Assembly: GCA_963575745.1 (NCBI GenBank)
Contig: CAUYUJ010010469.1
Location: 114,880-178,879, forward strand
From: Prorocentrum cordatum
Taxonomy: Eukaryota; Sar; Dinophyceae; Prorocentrales; Prorocentraceae
Direction: 5' to 3'
DNA: 64,000 nt
Notes under the pieces: model-generated
Databases searched by the model: none
The model's input: the letters and a program-made list of their open reading frames with translations, nothing else
What the model was told of the DNA's origin: nothing
Part shown: positions 32,990 to 44,284 of the stretch, piece after piece
Layout of the letters: every line of letters begins with the position of its first letter
Numbering within the stretch: position 1 is the stretch's first letter
Program-made: the position numbers and the translations under genes

Positions 32990-34885
32990 GCAAAAACCCA
33001 GTTCAAAATTTATAATAGTTAATGTGTAAGCGCGCAATGAAAATTAAAAGTTCATCTGCTCGCGCAGGGGTAGCTCATGCACTTGGCCCCCCCGGGGTAA
33101 TCAACCCCGGCGATGGGCCAGTTCAGGGGGCCAAGGAGACAATAAGAACAATAAGTAGAAATATACATATAAAGAAAGAAGAAAAGGAATATGAGAAGGA
33201 TGAGAACGAGGAAGAGCAGGATAAACATTTTTTCCTCGGGCAAAGTCATGCGGCACAGATTTAAGTGTTTCGTCTGGCAGAACTACAGGGTTAATGCATC
33301 CTCTGGTCTGTCCCTGCCGGACTACAAACGCAAGTGCACGCAAAGTGTAGAAAATTGCTAAGATACATCATGGGGGCATGCGCTGTCCAAGGGAAAACTG
33401 AAAGTGCGGAGTATGTAACGCATGAAGGTATATCAAATGTTGGCCGGAAGACGGGGCCAGCGACCTAGCATCTCAGGTGTCGTCTCTCTTCTTCGCAGCA
33501 CATGTGGACCGTAACGCGGGGCCGACTCGCTAGCATAAACGAGGCCTCCGCCGTCGGAGAGGCAGGGCCGAGCTCGCGCGCCCAATCGGTTTGCCATGCG
33601 CCACCTCGGAAGACGAGGGAGGGCAGGGGCAGCAGGCAGACCTCGAGACGATTGGACAGACACTGGCCCAGAACGCGTCCTGGGACCCGGGCTCGGAAGA
33701 TACGAACTCCCAGGAATTCGTATCCGGGGCGCCCTCCGGACGCCCCCCCGCAAGCTCTCGGCGAGGGGCAAGTTGCAGGGGGCCCGAAGTGCATGTCGCG
33801 GCATCGGTGCATCAGAGGAACATAAGACCAGGGAAGTTCCTCAACATGAGTATATGCTTACATCTGATATCTGGCCTCGGCCCCGGCTCAAGCGCAAGTG
33901 CCGCGATTGCGGCCTCCAGCCCACGGACGCGCGGCAATTGCCAACTAATGCCGGCATCCCGACCATCACCCTATCCAACACTTCATTGCAGACGCCGTCT
34001 GCGTCGGTGTTGTGCCCCCGGTAAACACGTTGCACTCTGACCTCGAGGGCGCCGCTTCGTGCCCGGAGGGCCGCCAAAATCCCCAGCGCCTCTTCGTGCA
34101 ACGCCCGCAACGAGGGCTCCAAGCATCTCCATGCCCCTTGGACTTGCCTTGCAACGAGAAGCGAGTCTATGTAGAAAACAATCCGTGGAGCTGGAAGCTC
34201 GGACGCGTGCCGGAGACGCTCAAGAAGACCTGCATATTCAGCGTAATTTGTTCGTGACATCTCCGAGGAATCGTCCCAGACACGCCGCTATGCGTCGCAC
34301 TGCTCGCTCGTAGCGAACGCTCCCAGAGCTGGCTAGAGTTGGAGAGCCAGTGCCCTGATTGCGCGCCGCGCCGTCTGAAGCATATGTAACTGCATCGGGT
34401 GCGAAGACAGGCGGACGGGATCTCAACTGTCGGCGCTCCCGCCGATCAGAGTTAACAGGGCCCCCTGTGATCCATGGGTCAGCGCGTAATCTTTTTGCGT
34501 GTTGGACCAGGTCAGCAAAAGAAAAGAACAGCTTTCCTTCGAGCAATGGCCTTCGCAGGCGGGGAACCACGCTGGCGAAAGCGAGAGCGCGCTGCAAGAT
34601 GGAGGCACTGGGCAGGTCAATTTGCAGCCATCTCTGTTGCGAAGTAAGGCTGGTATAAGGCAGGAGGTAGAAGCAAAGCAGGAGGAGGTAGAAGCAGAGC
34701 AAAAGGTAGAGCAGAGCAGGAGGTAGAAGCAAAAATCCAAAGTCGAAAATTTATTAGATTTAAGTTGTGAGCGCTCAAGGAACATTAGAACTTTCATCTG
34801 CTCGTGCAGGGCAGCTCATGCGCTGAGTTTTCCCAGGATAACCAACCCCAGCGATAAACAAGTTCAGGGCGCCAGAGGGAGGGGG
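32990..34885. mobile_element. Probable nested insertion flanked by 160-bp repeats
   Basis: Two diverged direct repeats (32990-33150 and 34728-34885; shared words TTTCATCTGCTCG, GCAGCTCATGC, ACCAACCCC, AGTTCAGGG) enclose about 1.6 kb. This interrupts the copia order between integrase and RT. Both repeats are followed by purine-rich tracts. It contains an antisense RNase H remnant. It may be a small element with LTR-like ends; the boundaries are approximate. Confidence 0.5.
33841..34732 (-). pseudogene. Antisense RNase HI-like remnant
   Basis: Minus-strand frame reads VTYASDGAARNQG, ASSGSVRYER, then after a 1-nt shift in an A-run near 34240 TNYAEYAGLLERL, FYIDSLLVARQVQG and RGHNTDADGVCNEVLDR. 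These are the DG, TNxxAEY, DS-x-L and Hx..N-x-D motifs of RNase HI. The sequence before it (RALAFASVVPRLRRPLL) could be the end of an RT connection region. It lies inside element A in the opposite orientation, so it belongs to another insertion. Confidence 0.72.
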
Positions 34886-34892
34886 AGAAAGA

Positions 34893-35195
<303 letters not shown>

Positions 35196-35381
35196 AAAAA
35201 CGCGTTCGCTTCGTTTGATGTTGTTATCTCAACATAAGAAGGAAGTAACCTCGATGGCGACCTTCCCCAGTGATAATGAAATTCGGCCCCCGCGCCCTCC
35301 GCTTATATTTGGAACCCTTCTAGGCCGACGATAAAAAACTCTAACGACTTAAGGGGGGGGGGGGGCTCTATTATCCGCGGC

Positions 35382-35921
35382 ATGGGGTTAACGCAAAAGC
35401 TTCCATTGACAGGTCGTCGAAAAACATGCAGCATACGAGTTGCACTTTATTGCGATCCCGACTGCGTTCCCGTGACTCGAGTGTGGGTTGCAGACCCGGA
35501 TCCAAAGCGCGGTGCCCAACGGCTAAAGAAATTGCCCGAATCCACCAATCCCGGCATTCATCCTGGACGCTGGTTCAACATGAATCAGGCCCAACGCAGA
35601 GCGGCCGTTGAGCAATGCAAGGCCGAAAAGGGAGGGTTCTTTGGCATTGGCGACCCTGGCCCTTGTCTTGCCCTCTTGCGCGATATAGGCTTGGACGTGG
35701 AAGATTCAGCGACTCCACCCGAGCCCGCGGTGGCCAAGCCAGCCGCGGCTCGCCCACTATCTGAGGGGGATGCTGCGTATCTTGCGACACACCCAAAGGC
35801 AAGGAGAGCCGCTCCATGGGTCGTTGAGCGATTTCGGAGACAGGCGGCACAGGGCGGCCAAGCCGCGGCTGTGGCCACCGACTCCTCCGTGGAAGAAGAC
35901 TCAGACGATTATTTTTTCTGA
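35382..35921 (+). CDS. Element A ORF b, unknown, 179 aa
   Basis: An intact frame between the nested insertion and RT. It contains RVALYCDPDCVPVTRVWV, PGRWFNMNQAQRRAAVEQC and GIGDPGPCLALL, with a Pro/Ala linker and an acidic end. No family recognised. The embedded CAA-loop hairpin at 35854 encodes GGQAAA. Confidence 0.4.
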   Translation: MGLTQKLPLTGRRKTCSIRVALYCDPDCVPVTRVWVADPDPKRGAQRLKKLPESTNPGIHPGRWFNMNQAQRRAAVEQCKAEKGGFFGIGDPGPCLALLRDIGLDVEDSATPPEPAVAKPAAARPLSEGDAAYLATHPKARRAAPWVVERFRRQAAQGGQAAAVATDSSVEEDSDDYFF

Positions 35922-36109
35922 TGATGAGGACGTTTGGTGGAAGCAAACTTGGCACGGTGGTGCTATCGCACGCGATGGGGATCCCTCCAGCCAAGTCGGT
36001 AGGGGCCTATTATCTGATGCCGAATCTGAGGTGACACAAGAGGCAGGCCAGACCTCGAGTCCGGCGGCCGCCGCGTCGCGGCGAAGCGCGCCTCGGATGC
36101 CGTTGCAGC

Positions 36110-37530
36110 ATGGCTCGGCCCCAATGCCAGGTCACCGAGAGAAGGAAAGATATTGATTTGGATGACCTGTGCAACCATTTTACTGATCTCATCTTACTTG
36201 TTGACGAGCCTTTTCAACTCCCCAATGACTGGCGACAGACTCGGATCGATGCCGCTGTAGCGCGATCGGTCTCCAAAGTCGAAGCCCAGACCAACCAAGA
36301 TGCCAAGGCAGCTCTGAGGAAATAGTGGGACCGATTGCGAGAAATAGGCACATGGGACCGGAAAGGCGTCAAAGAGTATGCTGATGCAATGGCAGAACTC
36401 AAAGGGAAAACTGCTCATGTTGGTCGTCTGTTCGCGATCCTTGTCGAAGAGAATTCCGAGCTGCCGCTAGGGCACAAAGACCGCCAATATAGAGGTCGGG
36501 TCGTCTTCGACGGCTCCAGCGTGAGAGATCAGATGTGGCTTTGTTCCAAGGGCTTTCCAGCAGCCCTGCTACAATGCAGGCTAGCAAAGCAGCTGACACC
36601 TACGGGCTCTTTGAAGGCCATAGTCTTGAACAAGCCGACGCCCGTCAGGCCTACGCTCAGTCAAAGCTGGGTGGCACCCCGACATGGGTGTTTTTGCCCC
36701 GCGACGAGTGGCCTGAGTCCTGGTCGCGTATGCGCAATCCCGTATGCCCAGTGATTTTGTCCTTGTACGGACACCCTGATTCAGGGGGGTATTGGGAGCA
36801 ACATTGCGAGGGGCATGTTACGGCCAACGGTTTTATCAAATGCACCCCATGGCGCAGCTGTTACTTTCACACAGAGTTGAAACTCTTCTTGACCATCGAC
36901 GTTGATGATTTCAAGCTGGCCGGTCCTGCCGACAAGCTAGCCCAAGGATGGAAGTTGTTGCAATCCCCCTCTCCCAATTGCCCCAAAGGTATAGAGATAT
37001 ACCCTCCGACAGCTGTCGGGCGATATTTGGGATGCGAACACCGGCTATCAACGCAGCTTGTCGAGTGGCAAGGTGAGTTGCCCACGATTTTGGACCCGCC
37101 GCCTTCTAAAGTTAAGAAGAACGCATCCGTCCCAGACGAGAGTGACGAGGAGGAAACGGGGGGTGACTCAGCGGCCCAGCCGCCTGAGCCATACCAACCT
37201 AGAGAACCCGAACAGGCCAGAGTCAGAGAGTACGACATGACTGAATTCTTCGAATCCTGTGTCGCATTATATGCCCAACTCACAGATACTGACCCAGCTG
37301 CGCATCCTGCTGCAGGCGCTCCTTTTGGCCCCGAACTTGCCGATCTCGAGGACGGCCAAGGCGGGCCTCGAGGCGAAGTTTGCCCCCCTGCGGAGGAGGC
37401 CGCAGCGTCAGCCTTGAACGTCAGCGCTGGCGTTGGGCCCACTGACCAAGAGGTAGTCGCGCGCGGCCTCGATGCCGCAGCGGCCGGCCCCAACGATCCG
37501 GAGCCGCCGACCCAGTCGGGCGTGCTCCAG
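36110..37530 (+). pseudogene. Element A reverse transcriptase (RVT_2 type)
   Basis: A frame with WDRLREIGTWDRKGV, HVGRLFAILVEENSEL and GRVVFDGSSVRDQ (in-frame TAG at 36323-36325) shifts near 36535 into ALFQGLSSSPATMQASKA. It continues with EQADARQAYAQSKLGGTPTW, SLYGHPDSGGYWE and FLTIDVDDFKL, with the DVDD catalytic site at 36898-36909. This is the Ty1/copia RT. An acidic, Pro/Ala-rich insert with hairpins follows at 37080-37530. Confidence 0.85.
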
Positions 37531-37549
37531 CCCATTGCGGCGAAAGTCT

Positions 37550-38250
37550 CGATGAAGATCCTATACGGTGCAAGAACGGCTCGATATGACCTTCTTCGCG
37601 CTGTTTGTCGCGCAGCGAGTTGCATTACCAAATGGACAGAGCAACAAGACATGGATATTTTCCGCCTCGTTTGTTATATCAAGTGCACTTCTCACTGCCG
37701 CATGTCTTCGCGGGTAGGAGATAGATTGGAGGATGTCTTGTTGAAGCAATGCTCCGATGCGGATCTGGCCAGTGACATCCGAACACGCAGGAACACGAGC
37801 GCCAGTTATCAAGCGATTGGGGGCCCATGCACTAGAGCAGGGCAGTCTATGGGATCTCAGCGACAGACATGTGTTTCCCATAGCACCCTTGAGGCTGAGA
37901 TTGTGGCTGCCGACCTTGCCCTGAGAAAAGAGCTGCTTGCAGCTCTTCCGCTTTGGGAAATATTGATTGGACGAGAGACACGTTGCTATTTATTAGAAGA
38001 TAACTGGGCAGTTTGCAAGGTCATTTAAGCAGGAGGGCCCATGAAGCTTATGCACCTTCCGCGCACTCATCGCATTGAAGCTGCCGCAGTGTCTGAACAG
38101 TTTTCCCGAGGCATCGTGGAACTTCAGTACGAGCGGACACAAAATGAGGCAGCCGACATTGGAACGAAGAGATTCACAGACCCTTTGGCCTGGGTGAAGG
38201 TATTATACCTTGTCAACGTAGTGACTCCCAAGTTCTGGACCGCCCAGCGG
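37550..38250 (+). pseudogene. Element A RNase H (copia type)
   Basis: ILYGARTARYDLLRAVCR, SHSTLEAEIVAAD and LEDNWAVCKVI, then in the same frame after TAA 38026-38028 HLPRTHRIEAAAVSEQF and ERTQNEAADIGTKRF. This is the standard copia RNase H. The single nonsense codon interrupts it before the last helix. Confidence 0.85.
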
Positions 38251-39237
38251 CACCGAGACTATTTAGATTCGACGTTTTCAGACGGCCCCCCCCTGAAACC
38301 CGGGGGGATTCTGAAGCCTCGCTTAGGTCCTAGTTCGGCCGTGCGGAGAGGAGCTGTTGTACCCAGCGAAAAGATGAATAAGAATAAGCGTCTCAACAAG
38401 GGTAAGACCGCCGTGCACCCCCCAAAACCAACAAATATCCCGGCGGCACCGAACGGCGCCAAGCGCCCGGCTGCCACCGACGCTGCCGCCGGCCAAGCCG
38501 CGGCGGCAAACGCGCCCGGCCAAGCCGCGGTAGCGAGTGCAACTACTCCCGTTGCGAAGAGAGAAGGTTACAGGAGAAGCTCCGATAAACCCAGGTCAAA
38601 GGAGGATATTGAAATTCGAGCGATGTTTGACCTAGCTCAGAGAGAAAGTGAGTCTGATACATCGGATCTGCCAAGAATGAAATGTTATGAGCAGTCACAA
38701 CCCGAGCCAGTTAACACCGAGCAAGAAGAAGACGCGCTAGCCTTCTTCTTCCTCGCCTTCCTCCTGCTGCTGCTGCTAATTTTCAGAATAAGAAGGTTCA
38801 CTGGACACAACGCGGACAGAGTCTTAGACGTTGGCGCTTCGTTCCTAGATTTGTCACGCTTACGCGCGTGAATGCAGATTGCCCAGTTGACCCAGAGGCC
38901 AGCTGATCAGCGTCGTACCTATGCAATCAACGTCCGTCATGGTTTAACTATTGACCGTGCCGACAACTGGCGTGATGCAGATGTAAGATATCATCGCCCC
39001 TTTGAGCAGAATTCGAACATCGATTCCAGCGATGGCGACTATCATCCAAGTAGATGGACCGGCTGGACAGAATTCTGGATCCGGGACGATTGCGCCCCGG
39101 CCACCCAGTGGACCGGGGATCGACACTTGTTAGAATATGGCTGTGGCCCTGAGAGCAGGATTGGTAACCCCAGGAATTTCGTTGATAATTCTTGTAAGGT
39201 GATACGGTATACGGAGAAGGAAGATGAGAACCGATAA
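38251..39237 (+). pseudogene. Element A C-terminal extension with a hydrophobic segment
   Basis: After RNase H the frame continues through a Lys/Ala-rich linker with two GGCCAAGCC hairpins to an acidic stretch. Then comes ALAFFFLAFLLLLLLIF (about 38740-38787) followed by RIRR, a strong single membrane segment, and a short tail ending at TGA 38869-38871. The same frame reopens to 39237. Similarity to an envelope-type anchor is only positional. Confidence 0.5.
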
Positions 39238-39732
39238 GGGAAAAATATTGGCTCTGAATGATATTAAGAAGTTCAAAGGACAACACATAGCTCTATGGGG
39301 CCCAATGCCCTGCACGGGTGGTTCCCCCTGGCAATACGTGAATGAAGCCCATTATTTTCGCGTTGGAAATCATGGAGCGATGCGCAGGCTTCGAGGTTTT
39401 AGGACCGACTTCAGATATCCGTTTTGGAACTTCCGTGAGATTGCCCGTGCTGTGCACAAAGCGGGGGGTGCAGCTTGTCTTGAGTGGCCTACCCAGTGTA
39501 ATTATTGGAGGGCCCCCCAGGTCAAAGAGTTCATGAGAGAGCTAGGTTTTGTCAAACGGCGTTGCATGGGTGTGCGTATGGTTTGAGGGGCGGAGAGGGT
39601 AATTTCATGAACAAACCTTGGACGATTGCATCCACATCTCATGAAGTTATTGAGGGACTCGAGCGCAGATGTGACGGCACGCATGAGCATGTCGAGGCCA
39701 GAGGCAAGGATTGTAAGTCGGCAGAAGATTAG
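39224..39732 (+). pseudogene. PCTGGSPW domain, possibly methyltransferase-related
   Basis: It reads HIALWGPMPCTGGSPWQYVN (PCTGGSPWQ at 39308-39334), GGAACLEWPTQCNYW and, after a frameshift near 39560, LHGCAYGLRGGEG, NKPWTIAST, RRCDGTHEH. I recall a similar segment downstream of RNase H in dinoflagellate copia polyproteins. PC-x-x-x-S and an E-W-P motif recall motifs IV (PCQ) and VI (ENV) of cytosine-C5 methyltransferases; that is inference. Confidence 0.5.
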
Positions 39733-39786
39733 ACCGATGCCTTTGCACAGCAAGTTCACATTGTTGTTGCTCGTGCCGCTGAGCGC

Positions 39787-42047
39787 ATGTTGTCATCTCG
39801 TCATCATTATGTATCCTCTTCTAATTCCATGTGTGCCGCTGCCGTTTTGTCTCCAGAGCCTGCGCGGGCCACCCAACGGCCGGCCCCCCCTCGGACCGCG
39901 CCGCCGCCACGCCGCGGCTGCGCGGGCCCCGCCTGCCGCGGCCCCCGCGCGCCCGATTGGTCATTGGCCGAACCCATGTGTCAACCGCTGGATACTCCAG
40001 CGGCCAAGCCGTCGAGGGAGGATGTGACTTCGGCTTGCTCGGATGATCTCATGTATGAACCCGCCTCGGACTTGCCCGATGGCGACGAAGCCCTAGCTGG
40101 ATCAAAAGGACAGGCCCCTCCCAACGCGGACAAAAAGGCGCCCCCATCGGCCCGGCCGAGTGGGGGCGCTATCCCGTCGGCCCAGCCGGTTGGGGGCATG
40201 CCTGATCCATTTAGCCCCGGCGACGTTATGATGGATGTGGACATCGAAATCGAAGGCGGCGTTGAAGTTCGCGCAGCGGAGATTGCAGCTCGCAAGAGAG
40301 CTGCTCCTGCTGTTGCTGACGACGACAAGCCTGCCAAGAAGACAGCCGCCTCCTCTCGTGGGAAGCGCAGTGCCCACGAGGAGCAACCTGTCTTTCGCTG
40401 TTGGCCCGACAAGACTGAATGGTCCAGACCTAGCCATGCAATGGGCACTTCGCTCCTGCGCAAAAAGGGGTGGAGCTGGCGCCGCACGATGCGGCGGCGC
40501 GATATCTTGCATTCGCGGAACGACCAAGTCGTTACCGCGTTAAAGGATGACTTAGCCGCCAATTCACAGACAATATTTGAGCGTCTGTTCTCTCGTGTCT
40601 CGCAGGGCCCGTGGGTCACCCATTGGACGTCATTCGATAGAACAGCCACGTGCCGTTTCGAATGCGTTCCTCCTAAGGTTGAACAGATTCTTGAGGGTAC
40701 TTCTTTTCAGTCGTACCCTGATGAAGTCACGAAATTGGTCTGCAAGTTATACACGAGAGCGCCAGGGGAGGCCGGACATTGCGTCCGCACTCTCGAGAAG
40801 GGAGAGGGCGTAGGTCCCAACGTAGGCCCAGCCAAGCGGCGCGTGACGAGATTCGGTGACTTCGTAAGTGTCCCAGTGGTTGACAATGAGACGGAGGGCT
40901 CCCCCATTGTTTGGTTGAACATTTGGGGCCCCTCCATGCACGCCCCGCCCCGCGGCCAAGCCGCTGGGGACGGATGGGGTGCTACGTTTGCCCTGCCTGT
41001 TGCGAAGGGCCGCCTCTACATGCCAGTGCATGTGGTCGAGGAGGCTCTCGCCGAGTCAGCCAGGGCCAGTTATTTTCTATCTTCTCCCGAGCAGGCTGTG
41101 GCCTGGCGCACGGCAACTCCTTGGTGGTCGCGCCCCTGCGACTTCCAAGCATGGCTCGCGAGCGCTGGTCTTGGAGGGAGTGTTGGTTCGACTGAGAAGC
41201 CACGCGCTCTGCCAGTTACTGAGACCGAGGCTGAGCAGCACGACCCAGTCGTTGCTGGCGAAAAGCCACTTATGCCCGCAGATCTTGAGCAGCCAGAACT
41301 TGGGGCGCCCTCAGAAGGGCCTTCCAAAGACAGAGAGGAGGGTCTGGTCAAGGCGCCGAAAAGGCTAAGCTTGAGAGCGGAGCTGCCGGCCGACTCAGTC
41401 GGCCCGGCCAGCAACCAAGCGAACATTGCGACGTCGCTCCCATCGGTTGGCTCTATGCCACAGAAGCTTTTAGACAATCGAGGAACTGGGCGGCAGGCGG
41501 CCGGCGGACATCCGCTGGGCCGGCTTCAAGCCCAGCTGCCCCGCCCGGCGAAGCCGAGGGCGGGGCGGGCGGTGGCTCCCCTTGGCCCAGCCGGCGGTGG
41601 AGGTGCCCCGTCAGGCTCAGGTGGCTCTCCTACAGGGGATCCTCCGCCTTCTGGCGGCCCCCCGGGGGCGGTGGCGGAGATGGGCCCCCTGACCCGGGGC
41701 CGATGGAAGTCGATGACGAAGGAAAGGGCCCGCCCTACCTTGGGCGTGGTCCCTGGAACGTCCTTGACTACCATGGGCGCAAGGGTGAGTTCGCCGAGGA
41801 CGTCGAACCACCCACGCGTGAGTGGGAGGTTCGCGTGTCTGAGACTCTTCAGCTTTATGTTGAGATGACTGATCCTCGTTTGAAGGCCTGGACGGGCAAT
41901 TTGTCATTCCAGGGGAAGTGCCAGGCCATAACCCAGGTTGCCCGCCAAAATGGGCACTCATGGGTCCCATTTGTTGGCGAGGACATTGCAGCCGCGATGG
42001 CGACCGGAAGGCCTCCAACGGACTTTTTCCCCCCCTTCTGTGCATGA
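39787..42047 (+). CDS. Element A ORF c, unknown large protein
   Basis: A frame open for 693 codons to 41868, then a shifted frame (WNVLDYHGRKGEF to PTDFFPPFCA) to 42047. An N-terminal Pro/Ala/Asp linker is followed by a probable globular part (VFRCWPDKTEWSRPSHAMG, FERLFSRVSQGPWVTHW, ATFALPVAKGRLYMPVHVVE, WWSRPCDFQAWL) and a second Pro/Gly linker. No family recognised. Seven hairpins of the element A family are embedded. I cannot choose the true start, as the first codons are low complexity. Confidence 0.45.
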
Positions 42048-43553
42048 TGCAGTTCAACAAGAAGTGCAAACTTGGGTCCTGCTCTGTTCATCTCGTTTCT
42101 GATTCTACGGTCTCGTTCAAAATGGCGGCCGGACAGAAGGTCACGTCAAGCCATTTCGTTCACCATTTCATGAACGAACTTGTTCATGGCATGTCTGCTA
42201 AAGTTACGGGCGGCTTCAAAGGCCCCGACCTGCAGGAAGCCGCCCAGTTGCGCAGTTGGTCGGGCCCCGGGCATAAGCATTACGTGAACGGGGTTCATGT
42301 TCCAGTGCGGTTTGTCTTCTGGTCCCTTAATGATATTGCCGATCAGTCGACATTCAATTTGCTTGGCGTTCGCGTCGAAGGGAAGCGGGATGAGGACCCG
42401 CGGCTTCTCGCTGGAGCCCTCCGAGTGATGCTCGAGACATCTAATCGCATCATAGACGACGCGGTTAAGCGTTCGCCTGATGGTGCGATCGAGGTTTTGT
42501 ACATTGGAGGAGACCACAGGTGTTGGAAGTCCCCGGGTGGGGGTTGCGATATTGACCCTATGTGGGACGACGTCGCCACCCTTGTCCGAGCTCAAATGAA
42601 CCGTCGGATTGAGGACTACAAGGCCGCGGGGATATGCCCGCGCATCATGATTCTTGACGGTGCGTGCCTTTACCGCAAGTTGCGGCACCCCGCCGGTGAC
42701 TCTTACCATTTTCTGTCAGAACATAGTGATTACCAGATAGACAGAGACGGACGACCTGTGCGTTGTAAGGCGGCCGAGATGTTCACAGAGCATATGTTAA
42801 AGGCTGCGAGGCTTGCTGCTCTGTTATTTTGCCAACCCTCCGGCGGCCCGGCCGTTCCGGGGGGTAGTCCATCGGCGAAGGGAAGAGACGACGGGCACAC
42901 GGCAGAGGAGGCCGCCTTCAAAGAGCTGGTCAGGTACTGGCAAGAATGGAGCCCCACTGAGAACAACGTGCCCAAGTCCGTATTCAACGCTCGTCCGTTT
43001 CGGACACCTTTGAGCCCCGCGAAGTTCCCCGCCGTCCAAGACGGAACAGGGGACGGGGCCATCCATTCCAAGCTCTCGGACAAATTCATTGATTTTCTCA
43101 GGCGAGGAAACGCGCGCGAGGAGTTTTCTCCCTGGCGGGCGGGATCATCGATATTTCTTGCCGCGATGTTTCCCCTTTTGTCCGGGCATGCCCCCGAAGG
43201 GGGAACGCCTCCGTTTGTCTACGGGGGGAGTGCAAAACGATCAATACATGCGTCCTGCCTTAGAGGAGCTATCAAAGATAGTACCTGTTGCCAAACCCAG
43301 CGGCCCTGCCGCCTTGGGTGCGGTCACTGCAGAGCGGGCGGCCCAGCCGTCCCGCGAGCCCGTGCTTGCCCCTGTGACTTGTGTGCAGGACGCCAAGACG
43401 CCCGGCGAAGCGGCGGAGGAGGCGATCCGCAAGAAATGCCCTGCCGGTGTGGGAGGCAAGCTCAGCGGCGGAAAGAAATTCCCCAAGCGCCTCAGAGCCG
43501 GCGGTGATCCCAACATCAATGCCGATTGGGAGACCGATTGGCCTGTGCGCTAG
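42048..43553 (+). CDS. Element A ORF d, SGNH-hydrolase-like
   Basis: The frame open from 41918 to 43507 encodes SVHLVSDSTVSF (SDST at 42098-42109), then VFWSLNDIADQ, VLYIGGDHRCW, and ILDGACLYRKLRH with SYHF. The order S-D-S-T, xxxND, D...H resembles blocks I, III and V of SGNH/GDSL esterase folds. No catalytic role is proven. The end overlaps a second frame (AKPSGPAALGAVTAERAAQP) that continues to 43553, so a frameshift lies near 43270. Confidence 0.45.
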
Positions 43554-44110
43554 CTATATCAGGATATTATGATTGTCCCTATCGTGATTCATCGAGCACG
43601 GACCCGCAGTATTTCAATTTCCTCCGACCGTTCACCGTGAATAGCGGCAAGCTTACTAGGCCCATGATGCCGGGGAACTGCTACCCAGGGGGGGAGGGCC
43701 GTGTTGCAAGGGTGGCGAACGGAGAAGATCCGCCCCGCAGCAGAGAGTTCAAGACCATCCAGATTCATGCCACAGGAGAAGCTTGGTTGGGTCACCAGAT
43801 GCTGCAGACATCCACGAAGACCCCTGTCCTGGATCCTCTTTATATGGTTCCCAATTGGGCGCGGTTCTTTGCAATCAAGGCCGATCGATCGTGCGAGGAC
43901 CCTGAGGCCGCAGTTGCTGATTGCCTGGACTGGGCGAAGTTGTCGACCAAGACCCACAGGGCGGGGAACATACACTGCACGCAGCTCAGTTTGCCCTTCT
44001 TTGCAACGGCGGAGAAGCTTGAGGAGGTCCACAACCCGACCTCAGGATGGAGCAGACAGTCCCACGGTACGTTTGTGAACGCACTCCAGTCGATATTTGA
44101 GGGCCATTAG
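43526..44110 (+). CDS. Element A ORF e, unknown, about 190 aa
   Basis: Intact frame: YYDCPYRDSSSTDPQYFNFL, FKTIQIHATGEAWLGHQML, WARFFAIKADRSCEDPEAAV, ending FVNALQSIFEGH. It has ordinary amino-acid composition and looks like a folded domain. Probably fused in frame to ORF d in the ancestral element. No family recognised. Confidence 0.45.
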   Translation: MGDRLACALAISGYYDCPYRDSSSTDPQYFNFLRPFTVNSGKLTRPMMPGNCYPGGEGRVARVANGEDPPRSREFKTIQIHATGEAWLGHQMLQTSTKTPVLDPLYMVPNWARFFAIKADRSCEDPEAAVADCLDWAKLSTKTHRAGNIHCTQLSLPFFATAEKLEEVHNPTSGWSRQSHGTFVNALQSIFEGH

Positions 44111-44284
44111 TTGCCCCCATCGATTCCTCGCTACGGCGGGAGAATCAAATTATCCCGGCAAAGCAACCTAACAGCGATGTGTAGAAGCATACATGGAAGC
44201 ATTCCCCTTAAGATTCAGATGAGAATCCAGTTGTAGAGTTCTGCTGTTCTCGCAGTCGCAGTCGCATTCGTGATGACAGTCGCA

